Positions 42,754 through 52,741 of a stretch of DNA of 64,000 bases are shown in pieces. Both the position numbers and the translations under genes were made by a program. Below the pieces are notes generated by a model. The model was not told the DNA's origin. It worked only from the letters and a program-made list of their open reading frames with translations, and did not search any database. This stretch comes from Lonicera japonica (taxonomy: Eukaryota; Streptophyta; Magnoliopsida; Dipsacales; Caprifoliaceae), in the NCBI GenBank assembly GCA_021464415.1, contig CM038463.1, positions 124,001 through 188,000 of the forward strand, written 5' to 3'. Position 1 is the stretch's first letter, and the number at the start of each line of letters is the position of its first letter.

Positions 42754-45700
42754 AAATCCTGTACTGGAACATAAGAGGCATCAACAATGTTGAGTCTCAG
42801 AAAGCCCTCAAAAACCACTGTAATAATCACAAACCAGACATGCTGTGTATTGCTGAGCCCTTTGTTGAATTTCAAAAAGTCCCCCCCTTCTTCTGGATCT
42901 CTATAGGCATGCAACTTTTTGCTGTCAACACTAGACCCAACAAACCCCCTAACCTGTGGGTTCTCTTCTCCACAAGCAGTACTCAACCCACCCTTATATC
43001 TTCTGCCAATCAACACATAACCTTCTCTGTGTGTCACCATAACAAATCTTTTTTGATATCAGCCATCTATGCTCACAATGATCACAGAGTTAGAAGAACC
43101 CTTTGGGAAGACCTTACTTGCATAAGGAGAAATCAGCAGGACCCATGGCTGGTGATTGGAGATTTCAATTGTGTTTTGGGAGCCCATGAAAAAAGAGGTG
43201 GAAATCCCCCTCTTGCTGCTTCTTGTTTGGAATTTCAAGCCTTCACTGATACTTGTGATTTGGTTCATTTGGATTCTATTGGGCATTTCTACACCTGGTC
43301 CAAACATTCCACTTCAAACCTTGACTCTAGGCTGGATAGAGCCTTATGCAGCAATGACTGGTTTGAAAACTGGCACACAGTTAATTGCACTACTCTCACC
43401 AGGTATGCTTCAGACCACACCCCCCTCCTCCTAAATTCCCACAGAAATCTCATCAGTGGCCCCAAGCCTTTTAGATTCACATCTGCATGGATGCTTCATC
43501 CCTCATTTGAAGAAGTAGTTACAAAAGCTTGGTCTAAAGAAGTGCCTACTTCCTGTCCAATGATCACCATTCAGTTAAAGCTGAAGCAGCTCAAACAGGA
43601 CCTAAAAACTTGGAATGCTGAAGTTTTTGGGAATATTCATGATAGAGTCAAAAATGCTACTGATCAACTGAAGAAAATTCAACTTCAAATTGACTCTGAA
43701 GGTCATTCTCATACTCTTGATCAGAGGGAAGCTGAGGCCCAGGCTAAACTTATTCAAGCTAATCATATGCAAGAAAGGTTCTGGAAAGAAAAAGCAAGGG
43801 TCAACTGGTTAAAGGATGGGGACAGAAGTACTGCTTTCTTCCACAGAATAGCTAGACAAAGGTGGTCCACTAATAAGATTACTGCTTTGAAAAGTGCAGG
43901 AGCTACTATCCATGATCCCACCCTCCTCAAAAACCACATTGTCAGCCATTTTCATACCCTGTACAGCTCCCAAAATCATACTACTGACCATACTTTGGTG
44001 TCCCAAGTTATCCCTCAACTGGTCACTAGTGCTGATAATAACATGTTATGTGCCATTCCTGATGATGATGAGATCAAAAAAGCTGTCTTTAGCTTGAATC
44101 CCAACTCTGCCCCTGGCCCTGATGGTTTCCCAGGCTCCTTGTTCCAAAAATGTTGGCCAATTGTAGGTGAATCTGTTTGCAAAGCCATCAAATTCTTCTT
44201 CCAAAAATGTTGGATTCTCCCAGGTTTCAACTCCAATTTTGTGACCCTAATCCCTAAATGTCCAAATGCTGACTCTATAACCAGTTACAGGCCCATTGCC
44301 CTTGCCAACTTCATTTTCAAAGTTATCCCCAAACTCCTGAGTGACAGATTGGCCACCATAGTCCCCAAAATCATTTCCTCTCAACAGAATGGGTTCATTA
44401 GAGGCAGGCAGATACACAATTCCATTGGAATAACCTCAGAATGTTTCAACATGTTGGACAGGAAAAACTTTGGTGGTAATATTGCTATCAAAATCGACAT
44501 AGCTAAGGCTTTTGACACTCTTGATTGGGAATTCTTGCTAAAGGTTCTAAGTGCTTTTGGGTTCAGTGCCATCTTTACCCAATGGATACATTGCATCCTG
44601 CAATCTGCCAAACTCTCTATTTTGGTGAATGGCACCCCTTGTGGCTTCTTCAGTTGTTCTAGGGGGGTCAGACAGGGAGACCCCTTAAGTCCCACCCTTT
44701 TTTGCTTGGCAGAAGAGGTGCTGAGCAGATATATTTCCATTCAAGCCAGCAATGGATCTCTTAAGTCTATCTCAGCTCCTAAAAGTTGTGCTGCTCCCAC
44801 ACACTCATTGTATGCTGATGATGTTATGATCTTCTGTAGAGGAGATAAGAACAACCTAAAGCTCATTCTCAGAATTTTAAATGAATATGCTATGGCTTCA
44901 GGGCAGTTTATAAACTACCAGAAGAGCAAAGTCTATTTTGGCAAGGGAGCAATGCATAGAAAGGCAGAAATCACAACTCTCTTGGGTATGGCTGCTGGTA
45001 ACACTCCCTTTGTTTACCTTGGTGTTCCCATCTTCAAAGGCAAGCCCAAAACAGTTCATTTGCAACCTCTAGCTGACAAGGTTAGAATCAAATTGGAGGG
45101 ATGGAAGGGCAAGGTCCTTTCCTTTGCTGGAAGAGCTGAGCTCATCAAGTCTGTGGCTATTCCCATGCTCATTCATTCTTTCATGGTTTACCTGTGGCCA
45201 GCAAAAATCATCCAAACAATCAACACATGGTTCAGAAATTTCTTGTGGACAGGTGACATTGCTGGAAAGAAATTAGTCACTGTTGCTTGGCATTTGGTTT
45301 GCACACCCAAGCAACATGGGGGATTGGGTTTGAGAGACATAAGGCATCTGAACAAAGCTGGGTTATTAAAGCATACATGGGACCTTCTCCACAATGACAG
45401 CCAGTGGAGTAACCTTGTAAAGAGCAGGTTTAACATTTTCCAAACTAGAGCCTCTAACACTTATAAAGTGTCCTCTATTTGGCCTGGATTCAAATCAGCT
45501 CTCAGTCACATTGATGATCAAGCATTCTGGGTGGTGGGAGATGGTTGCAAAATCAACATTTGGGAGGACCTTTGGCTCCCTTCTTCCCCTATTCTGTGCC
45601 CACAGGCCCTGCTAAAACATAGAAGCAAAGTCAGCAATTTTATTGCTGAACAGAATTGGAAAGTTCCTGCTTGGTTCAAACACCAATTTCCTTTCCTGTT

Positions 45701-46877
45701 AGATGAAATTAACCAAACTACTCTGCCACAAAGTCCTCAAGAAGATTTTTTGATCTGGCCCCACTCATCTAAAGGAGAACTTTTATTCAAAGATGCCTAC
45801 ACTTTTTACTGCAAAAGCATTCCTGCTCAGTGGACTTCCATCATATGGAAAAAGTTCATTCCCCCTAGAGTCTCATGTCTTGCCTGGAGAATGCTCCTCA
45901 ACAAACTCCCAACTCAAGATAATTTGCAAAAGAGAGGCATGGTCCTAGTCCCTAGATGTGAAACATGCAAGAATAATTTGGACAATGTGGACCATGTTTT
46001 CATCACATGTCCTTATGCTTCCACCCTTTGGAAATGGTTGTTTGACACTTTCCAAATTACCATTTCTGTCCCTCAAAATCTCCCTGATCTATGGAGATTT
46101 ATTTGCAAAACCAAAATGAGCTCCCAAATCCACAATCTTTGGATCAGTGGATGTCTCATCTCATTTCATCTTATTTGGGAAGCCAGAAATCAAGCTCTTT
46201 TTCACCAAAAAATCACTGTGCTGTCTAGCACTCTCCATCATCTAAAAGGCTGGCTCATTGACCTCTCTCCTCTCATGACTGGTAGCATGAAAAATACAGT
46301 GGTGGACCTTTCCATCCTCCATAGATTAGGAGTCAAATGTCAGCTCAGCAAGTCTCCCAAGATCACTGAAGTTCACTGGGTTCCCCCACACACACAATGG
46401 CTTAAAGTTAATACAGATGGCATGGCTCTTGGATCTCCAGGCAAGGCTGCTATTGGAGGTATCTTTAGAACCAACAGGGGGTTTTCTAAAGGTTGTTTTT
46501 GTCAAAACATAGGCATTCATAATGCCTTTGTTGCAGAATTAACAGCCTTCATTACTGCTGTGAAGATAGCTTGGTCCAAAAATTGGAAACAGGTTTGGTT
46601 TGAACTGGATTCTCAAGCAGTGGTCAAATGCATTCAAAACTCAGCTTTCAAGCCCCCTTGGCACTTAACCAATGAATGGGCCAACTGCCTAAACCAACTG
46701 CAGCAAATACAGCACCACATCTCTCATGTTTATAGAGAGGGTAACCAGGCAGCAGATTTTCTTTCTAAAATGGGCCTCAGCCATAAGGACCTGCAATGGT
46801 GGAATTCATATCCTCACCAAATTTCCCACATTCTGGCCCTGGAATATGCAAACCTTCCCAGCTACAGATTCAAGTAA
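42750..46877 (+). CDS. LINE ORF2: endonuclease, reverse transcriptase, zinc region, RNase H
   Basis: 1375 codons, intact. The start ATG (42750) overlaps the ORF1 stop (ATGA). The frame is open a little further upstream, but no ATG lies there. Residues 1-230 are an APE-type endonuclease (LYWNIRGINN, IYAHNDHRVRRTLWEDL, VIGDFNCVLG near 136, RLDRAL, SDHTPLL near 220). RT at roughly 420-760 has SYRPIALANFIFKVIPKLLS, NGFIRGRQI, KIDIAKAFDTLDWEF, GVRQGDPLSPTLF and catalytic LYADDVMIF (near 686). CETCKNNLDNVDHVFITC near 1070 is the zf-RVT cluster. Residues about 1215-1350 are an RNase H domain (VNTDGMALG, FVAELTAFITAV, FELDSQAVV, YREGNQAADFLSKMG), as known for some plant L1 elements. It would nick target DNA and copy LINE RNA by target-primed reverse transcription. 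Confidence 0.93.
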   Translation: MKILYWNIRGINNVESQKALKNHCNNHKPDMLCIAEPFVEFQKVPPFFWISIGMQLFAVNTRPNKPPNLWVLFSTSSTQPTLISSANQHITFSVCHHNKSFLISAIYAHNDHRVRRTLWEDLTCIRRNQQDPWLVIGDFNCVLGAHEKRGGNPPLAASCLEFQAFTDTCDLVHLDSIGHFYTWSKHSTSNLDSRLDRALCSNDWFENWHTVNCTTLTRYASDHTPLLLNSHRNLISGPKPFRFTSAWMLHPSFEEVVTKAWSKEVPTSCPMITIQLKLKQLKQDLKTWNAEVFGNIHDRVKNATDQLKKIQLQIDSEGHSHTLDQREAEAQAKLIQANHMQERFWKEKARVNWLKDGDRSTAFFHRIARQRWSTNKITALKSAGATIHDPTLLKNHIVSHFHTLYSSQNHTTDHTLVSQVIPQLVTSADNNMLCAIPDDDEIKKAVFSLNPNSAPGPDGFPGSLFQKCWPIVGESVCKAIKFFFQKCWILPGFNSNFVTLIPKCPNADSITSYRPIALANFIFKVIPKLLSDRLATIVPKIISSQQNGFIRGRQIHNSIGITSECFNMLDRKNFGGNIAIKIDIAKAFDTLDWEFLLKVLSAFGFSAIFTQWIHCILQSAKLSILVNGTPCGFFSCSRGVRQGDPLSPTLFCLAEEVLSRYISIQASNGSLKSISAPKSCAAPTHSLYADDVMIFCRGDKNNLKLILRILNEYAMASGQFINYQKSKVYFGKGAMHRKAEITTLLGMAAGNTPFVYLGVPIFKGKPKTVHLQPLADKVRIKLEGWKGKVLSFAGRAELIKSVAIPMLIHSFMVYLWPAKIIQTINTWFRNFLWTGDIAGKKLVTVAWHLVCTPKQHGGLGLRDIRHLNKAGLLKHTWDLLHNDSQWSNLVKSRFNIFQTRASNTYKVSSIWPGFKSALSHIDDQAFWVVGDGCKINIWEDLWLPSSPILCPQALLKHRSKVSNFIAEQNWKVPAWFKHQFPFLLDEINQTTLPQSPQEDFLIWPHSSKGELLFKDAYTFYCKSIPAQWTSIIWKKFIPPRVSCLAWRMLLNKLPTQDNLQKRGMVLVPRCETCKNNLDNVDHVFITCPYASTLWKWLFDTFQITISVPQNLPDLWRFICKTKMSSQIHNLWISGCLISFHLIWEARNQALFHQKITVLSSTLHHLKGWLIDLSPLMTGSMKNTVVDLSILHRLGVKCQLSKSPKITEVHWVPPHTQWLKVNTDGMALGSPGKAAIGGIFRTNRGFSKGCFCQNIGIHNAFVAELTAFITAVKIAWSKNWKQVWFELDSQAVVKCIQNSAFKPPWHLTNEWANCLNQLQQIQHHISHVYREGNQAADFLSKMGLSHKDLQWWNSYPHQISHILALEYANLPSYRFK

Positions 46878-47559
46878 GATGTTCTCATGTTCTTGTACCA
46901 TGCACAACCTTTCAAGCTCTTACACAGCTCTGAGAATCTTTTGCTCCTGCCATATGCACAATTGGTCTATTAAATCTGGGGGAAACAGCCATCTCTGCAG
47001 AATTCAGCTGAATCTGCCCAGGAACTGCATATTGAAGACTCAGATTGATGGTGATAATAAATCTCCAAAGAATAAGGAGATTTTGAGGGACAGAAATGGT
47101 TCTGTGGAAATCTCAAACCAGCTCTATAGATCTCCCCTTCCTGATTTCATAACCTGCAGAACCCTCAGCTGCAACATTCTGTTCTACATTCTTTCTTGCT
47201 CAACCATCCAGTTCTGGACCTTCAACTTGGAGCAGTTACACAAGGATCTCCTTAATTTATTCACTCATGAGTTTAGCATTTCCTCCAGCAGCAACCCAGC
47301 CTCTAGTGTTATTGCCTATTCTCAGAAGATCTACTGCATAATCACTGTTCACAGTGCCATTTCTGCAGAATTTATGCTTTTTGATGTTGCTACCAATTGC
47401 TCTACCCATTGTAATATTTGCTGTTACCTTGTAACTAGTGGTAGATTTTTGCTAGGGTGTTGTACTATTAAATTGGATAGTGGACTTTTGACTGTTTCTC
47501 TAAGTCCATTAACCAATTTTCTCATTTTCTTTTCTTTGTTTTTTGTTCTTATCGACCTT

Positions 47560-47630
47560 GGAGATGGTCTTTCTGTATCTCCCACCCTCTTTTTAGTTAT
47601 TTATGTTATGACTCTCTGGCCTTCTAGGCC
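47560..47630 (+). other. Conserved 3' hairpins of telomeric LINE 2
   Basis: GGAGAT (47560-47565) pairs with ATCTCC (47577-47582), and GGCC (47618-47621) with GGCC (47627-47630), then TTAGAGG and the poly(A). It is likely the RNA feature recognised by the RT, inferred from position and conservation. Confidence 0.75.
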
Positions 47631-47654
47631 TTAGAGGTTTCAAAAAAAAAAAAA

Positions 47655-48400
47655 CCCTAAACCCTAAACCCTAAACCCTAAACCCTAAACCCTAAACCCT
47701 AAACCCTAAACCCTAAACCCTAAACCCTAAACCCTAAACCCTAAACCCTAAACCCTAAACCCTAAACCCTAAACCCTAAACCCTAAACCCTAAACCCTAA
47801 ACCCTAAACCCTAAACCCTAAACCCTAAACCCTAAACCCTAAACCCTAAACCCTAAAACCCTAAACCCTAAACCCTAAACCCTAAACCCTAAAACCCTAA
47901 ACCCTAAACCCTAAACCCTGAACCCTAAACCCTGAACCCTAAACCCTAAACCCTGAACCCTAAACCCTGAACCCTAAACCCTAAACCCTGAACCCTAAAC
48001 CCTAAACCCTAAACCCTAAACCCTGAACCCTAAACCCTGAACCCTAAACCCTAAACCCTAAACCCTAAACCCTAAACCCTAAACCCTAAACCCTAAACCC
48101 CTAAACCCTAAACCCTAAACCCTAAACCCCTAAAACCCTAAACCCTAAACCCTAAACCCCTAAACCCTAAACCCTAAACCCTAAACCCTAAACCCTAAAC
48201 CCTAAACCCTAAACCCTAAACCCTAAACCCTAAACCCTAAACCCTAAACCCTAAACCCTAAACCCTAAACCCTAAACCCTAAACCCTAAACCCTAAACCC
48301 TAAACCCTAAAACCCTAAACCCTAAACCCTAAACCCTAAACCCTAAACCCTAAACCCTAAACCCTAAACCCTAAACCCTAAACCCTAAACCCTAAACCCT
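47655..48400. repeat. Telomere-type CCCTAAA array 2, with variant repeats
   Basis: About 746 bp. Outer parts are perfect heptamers. The middle (about 47850-48160) contains CCCTAAAA, CCCTGAA and CCCCTAAA variants, the CCCTGAA units alternating irregularly with normal ones between about 47917 and 48035. It is the longest and least pure array in the window. Confidence 0.97.
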
Positions 48401-48413
48401 ACAAGAAGACACA

Positions 48414-48476
48414 ATGAAAATTTCTAGAGAGAGAAAGTATGATTATTCTCTCCATCCTCTCTCCTCAATTTTTTAA
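48414..48476 (+). promoter_or_regulatory. Leader of telomeric LINE 3: uORF and hairpin
   Basis: A 20-codon uORF MKISRERKYDYSLHPLSSIF ends 17 bases before the ORF1 ATG. The hairpin GAGAGAA (48429-48435) / TTCTCTC (48446-48452) has a 10-base loop that differs in sequence from that of telomeric LINE 2. Confidence 0.65.
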
Positions 48477-48493
48477 TATTATTTTAGTTGATA

Positions 48494-51400
48494 ATGATTC
48501 CGGCCACCTTGCCACAACCTTCCCCCACCATTCCTCCACCCCTTTACCACCATGCCCCACCACAAAACCACCTTCCCTCACCTCAAAACCACCAGCCTCC
48601 ACCGGAAAACCACCTTCACCTAAACAATTCTTCAACACATTCACAGCATCAAAATCAGCAGCATCATACACAAAATCTGCTCCCCATGGCAGATTTAGCC
48701 ATTTTCCTTCAAAATATGCAAGATAATCAAGCAAAACTCCAAGAACAGTTAGTGCACCTGCTTCAAAACAACTTTCCTGCTCCCTCAGACCCTCAGCAGC
48801 ATCATAACCCAATTCATAGCAGATATGCAGCAGATTCTGCAGATTCTGCAGCAAAAATGCAGGTCCAAGGAAATTTTCCAGTTCAATCTACAGAATCAGG
48901 TACATTGATGATCCAGGACTGCCCACACACTTCAAATACTATTCTAAGAACTCCTGAAGCAACCCCATATCTCCCAGCAGCTCCAGGCATTTTCTCACCC
49001 TCCAATGGGACATTTTTTGGCCAAAAAGCCAGTTTTCCAGTTCATATAGTTCCAACAAGTCCCGATCAATTCTGGACCTGCCCACAAGTTTCTCATACCT
49101 CTATTGTCATCCCCCCATCAGTCCCCCCTTTTCCTAGTGCCCCTAGCAATTTTCCACTACCCAAAACCCCCTCTTTAGGTCATTTTTCATTCAAAAACTC
49201 TAGTTCTGCAGATCTTGGGAATAATGGAGGGTTGTTTCAAGCCATACAGCTTCAAGGTTTCCCCCAGGCTTCTTCTGGTTCAGAGGGAAACTTAGTTGGA
49301 GTTTCTATGACTGAATCTGCATTTTCTGCAGAAACCAGGCCTTCTTTCAACTCCTCCACAGAGCAGCAACCAGCCCCAGCTAACTCTCTGGTTCAGTCAT
49401 CTCCACAATCCATAAATATCAGCCAAAGAATTTCAGAACAGGTTCCTACTTCTTCCGTGGGTCAGAATAACTTTTCACACACTAAAACCTCTTCATCTGC
49501 CATCATTTCTGGTTTTTCTGCCAACTCTGACCATGAGCTGGCCAGGCAGCTCCACCAACAGCAAAAAGAGGATTTTTACTTACCTTCAATCTCCTCCTTA
49601 GGTATGGTAACACAGCTATTGGAGAATAATACTTCTGTTGCATGTCCTAAAACCTGCATTTTAGGAGAAAATAATAATTTTTCTTTCCCTTTGCTCCATC
49701 ATACTCAGAAATCCCCAGCAGGTTTTGATCCTCATTTTATTGATGGTTTTAATACCACTTGTGGTATTCCGGAGGCACAAAACCAGTACCTCAGCCCCAC
49801 AGTTTTTTCCCAGCAAAGCAGTCTTTTACCCAATAGTACAAATGCTCTGCCTGCTCTGTGCAATGTGACTGGAAAAGTGCAGACTTTTCACCCTTTTCCT
49901 GATGGCTCTGTGTCTGCAGGGGCACATAGCTCTAGAACAGCTTTTACCCAACAAAACACACTTCCTGTCACTTCACAAAAGCCCTGTCAAGTCAGCTCTC
50001 CATGTAGTCAATATGTACCACAGCAACCTAGTCATTTCCAAACCCTTTATCAACCAAACAACATAGTTGAAAACCCCCCCATTGTCCACACTCTTAGTCC
50101 CATTCGAACTGATCTTCCTCTTGGTTCCTCCTCCAACCCTTTAACAGAATTAATTACAAACAAATCTGAGATTGTAACTAATTCTTCCCCTTCCCAGCCA
50201 GAGCTCAATCAGCCTTCTTTTGCAAGCTTGTTCCAACATAACAAATCTTCAACCCCTGTCCCTCTTGCTCCTCTGCCAATTCCTTATTCTAAAGGAAATT
50301 TACCTGCCATTAAATTAGATGAGCATGTTTATCAAAAGTCTATCATTGCATGCCAATTTAACCTTATTGGTAGGTTGTCTCTCCCAAAAGGCTCTCATCC
50401 CATCACCACCTTTGATCTTCATGCTAAACTTCAATCCATATGGAAAATCAAATATCAGTTCATTCTTACCCCAATTGGTAAGGGGTTTTTCTGCCTTAGA
50501 TTCAAGAGCAAAGAAGACCAAAATCATGCTTTCTTGGCTGGGAAATTGAATCTAAATCCAGGCACCTTCAGACTTCAACCTTGGATTAAAGATTTCAACC
50601 CTTATAACCAGAAAACTACCACATACAATGTGTGGATTCGGTTGCATGATGTGGCTCAGGATTACTGGGATCCTCATATCTTGATTAGCATTGCCAGCTT
50701 AGTTGGAATCCCACAGGCCATTGATAGAAACACCTTGCACTTCATTTTTGGTCATTATGCTCGATTGAAAGTGGAAGTTGACTTGCTACACCCACAGCCC
50801 TCTAAGCTATTGGTAGAAAGAGAAGGATTCAGCTTTGAAGTCCCAGTCACCTATGAAAACCTGCCCAATTTCTGCTCTTATTGCTTCTCTATCGGCCATT
50901 TGGTGGGAGAATGTAGAGCCCTCAAAATCACTCAGGTAAATTTGCCTAAGGTCAAAATTAATAGGACAACCAAACAGTCCCATGCCCCAAAAAATCAACA
51001 GACAGACACTGATCCTGTTCATATAATAGGCAACACAGCTGCTAATTTGCCTATTGCTTCTAATGCCTCCCATGAGCCTATCCCTCAGCACATAACTCCT
51101 CTCATGGTTACTGAGAAAGCCTCCCCTCCTGCACACCAATGCCATGATAAGAAACCTTGTGAATCCCATCATATGCAACTTTCCTCAGCTAGCCTTCACG
51201 GCTCTTCAAAAGAAACAATGGTGCCTTGCTCTTTCTCTCCAAAAAAGAATAAGACAGACTTTAAATCTAAGAACCATAGCACTTCATTTTATAAACAAAA
51301 TACTCCCACACCCTCCATAAACAGGTCCCTCTCCATCTCCAATAACACTTTCAAGAACAAAAATCGATTTCAAAACCAGTTTGACCCAATTTCGGATCTT

Positions 51401-52201
51401 CATTGGGAAGATGATGGTGAAGGTGAAAACTGGAACTGCCTAGGCAGTTCTGAGGATGATGATAACTCCTCTATGGGAGGTTACTCTCCTGTAGGTACTA
51501 ATCATTTTACAGGTGTTCCTAAACTCAATGTACATGAGGCCCTCAACTGGAGTTCTATGGCTGAAGAGGAGCCCTTGAAATCTATGGAAGCTCTGGCAGA
51601 TGACCAATTTGCTGCTGCTTTAAACCATCACAGTCAAAATGCAGGTGCAGGAGAATGCATTCAGCTGCTTCAGGACACCAATTCATCCATTTTGGACCAA
51701 AATTTCCCCCCTCTGCATTCAAGTTTATCCCCCCCTTCCATCAAGCATAAAACACAACCTTCACCCTCCACTAATACCTCCCCATCCAGAGGCTCATCTT
51801 ACACACCTTCTCCCACATCTAAAATCCAGAAAACCAAAAAGGCCTCCAACCCCTCTCTGCACAAGCAAAAGAAGTTGTCCAAAGCTGCCAAAAGAGAGGC
51901 CAATGCCCTCTCTAGGCTCTCTAAGTCCAACATCAAGCTCCCACAGTATAATCAGGATGAGTATCAATGGAATCTGCTCCTGGCAGATCAGCAGAAAAGA
52001 CAGAATGCAAACACTTATGTCTTGAATATTGCAGAAAATTCTGATGCTTTGCAGAATAGGGAAGGACATGCAGCCCCTGATGTCACTCATGTGAATGAAG
52101 GATGGAAAGTAACCATTCATCCTCCACATCAGCCCATTAAAGCAAATTCTTCTAACAAAGAGAACAATTCTGCAGAATTACACCCTGCAGGCAGTGGCTG
52201 A
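48494..52201 (+). CDS. ORF1 (gag-like, DUF4283 and zinc knuckle) of the gag-only telomeric LINE 3
   Basis: 1235 codons, intact, from the ATG at 48494 (MIPATLPQPSP, sharing TTCCGGCCACC start context with relatives). The first 75 residues are Pro/His/Asn-rich. About 500 Ser/Pro-rich, low-complexity residues follow, with recurrent SADSA/SAFSAE-like phrases. DUF4283 lies at about 593-790 (PIPYSKGNLPAIKLDEHVYQ, CQFNLIGRLSLPKGS, LTPIGKGFFCLRF, WDPHILISIASLVGIPQ). The knuckle CSYCFSIGHLVGEC is near 795. The C-terminus has an acidic WEDDGEGENWNC block, SMAEEEPLKSMEALADDQFA, CIQLLQDTNSSILDQ, the basic KQKKLSKAAKREA and YQWNLLLADQQKRQ. It is probably an RNA-binding protein that packages element RNA; targeting to telomeres is inferred from location. 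Confidence 0.92.
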   Translation: MIPATLPQPSPTIPPPLYHHAPPQNHLPSPQNHQPPPENHLHLNNSSTHSQHQNQQHHTQNLLPMADLAIFLQNMQDNQAKLQEQLVHLLQNNFPAPSDPQQHHNPIHSRYAADSADSAAKMQVQGNFPVQSTESGTLMIQDCPHTSNTILRTPEATPYLPAAPGIFSPSNGTFFGQKASFPVHIVPTSPDQFWTCPQVSHTSIVIPPSVPPFPSAPSNFPLPKTPSLGHFSFKNSSSADLGNNGGLFQAIQLQGFPQASSGSEGNLVGVSMTESAFSAETRPSFNSSTEQQPAPANSLVQSSPQSINISQRISEQVPTSSVGQNNFSHTKTSSSAIISGFSANSDHELARQLHQQQKEDFYLPSISSLGMVTQLLENNTSVACPKTCILGENNNFSFPLLHHTQKSPAGFDPHFIDGFNTTCGIPEAQNQYLSPTVFSQQSSLLPNSTNALPALCNVTGKVQTFHPFPDGSVSAGAHSSRTAFTQQNTLPVTSQKPCQVSSPCSQYVPQQPSHFQTLYQPNNIVENPPIVHTLSPIRTDLPLGSSSNPLTELITNKSEIVTNSSPSQPELNQPSFASLFQHNKSSTPVPLAPLPIPYSKGNLPAIKLDEHVYQKSIIACQFNLIGRLSLPKGSHPITTFDLHAKLQSIWKIKYQFILTPIGKGFFCLRFKSKEDQNHAFLAGKLNLNPGTFRLQPWIKDFNPYNQKTTTYNVWIRLHDVAQDYWDPHILISIASLVGIPQAIDRNTLHFIFGHYARLKVEVDLLHPQPSKLLVEREGFSFEVPVTYENLPNFCSYCFSIGHLVGECRALKITQVNLPKVKINRTTKQSHAPKNQQTDTDPVHIIGNTAANLPIASNASHEPIPQHITPLMVTEKASPPAHQCHDKKPCESHHMQLSSASLHGSSKETMVPCSFSPKKNKTDFKSKNHSTSFYKQNTPTPSINRSLSISNNTFKNKNRFQNQFDPISDLHWEDDGEGENWNCLGSSEDDDNSSMGGYSPVGTNHFTGVPKLNVHEALNWSSMAEEEPLKSMEALADDQFAAALNHHSQNAGAGECIQLLQDTNSSILDQNFPPLHSSLSPPSIKHKTQPSPSTNTSPSRGSSYTPSPTSKIQKTKKASNPSLHKQKKLSKAAKREANALSRLSKSNIKLPQYNQDEYQWNLLLADQQKRQNANTYVLNIAENSDALQNREGHAAPDVTHVNEGWKVTIHPPHQPIKANSSNKENNSAELHPAGSG

Positions 52202-52450
52202 GCTGCTTCAGTCCAGGCCTGCTACTGTTCTTCTGCTTTTGCTGCTTCTAGACAGCTCTACGGGCTAGCTCTATGGTGCTGCTGGTTTTAGTTGTTTGCT
52301 TGGTGGAGCTTCAAGCTTTTTTTTTTTCTTGCTTTTCTTTACATTCCAATTTTCTGCTCTTTTTTTGGTTGCTTACAGCTTAGGAGTGTTCTTCTGGCCA
52401 ATTTCTTCCAGCTTCAGCCTGTTCATGCTGTGCAGTCTTTTTTGCTTAAT

Positions 52451-52562
52451 GGCCATCTGTTTAGGCCCTGTTCAGTCCTTTCTTTATTTTTTGTTTTGCT
52501 TTAGGCAGTTGTTGAATGTTTTGGCTGCTTGCTCTTTCTTTTGTTGGCCATCTGTTTAGGTC
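52451..52562 (+). repeat. Repeated GGCC hairpin motif in the 3' UTR of telomeric LINE 3
   Basis: GGCCATCTGTTTAGGCC at 52451-52467 and GGCCATCTGTTTAGGTC at 52546-52562. Each can fold GGCC on GGCC, and the loop ends in TGTTTAGG, which resembles the telomeric TTTAGGG. Confidence 0.6.
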
Positions 52563-52675
52563 ATGTTTCTGCTTTTCTACTTAGTAATTGCTTGGTGGAC
52601 TTTTCGGATTACCTCCTTTAGTCCATCATTCAATTTAAGCCCTTTCATTTGTGTTTTTCTTTTTTGATGGTCATT

Positions 52676-52741
52676 GGGGAAGGCCTTTGTTTCCCCCTCC
52701 TCTTTTTCTTTTTTATGGCATCTCTCTATAGCCCTTGGGCT
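52676..52741 (+). other. Conserved 3' hairpins of telomeric LINE 3
   Basis: GGGGAA (52676-52681) pairs with TTCCCC (52691-52696). AGCCC (52730-52734) pairs with GGGCT (52737-52741). TAGAG and the poly(A) follow. Confidence 0.75.

Larger units (their letters stand above)
38506..47654 (+). mobile_element. Telomeric LINE 2, full length (ORF1+ORF2), with a solo LTR inside ORF1
   Basis: A 9.1-kb element, about 7.8 kb without the inserted LTR, flanked on both sides by CCCTAAA arrays. Order: leader with uORF and hairpin, ORF1 (interrupted at 39938-41269), ORF2 overlapping ORF1 by ATGA, an approximately 760-bp 3' UTR with two hairpins, and a 13-base poly(A) fused to CCCTAAA. ORF2 is fully open, so this copy could still provide endonuclease and RT. 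Confidence 0.93.
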
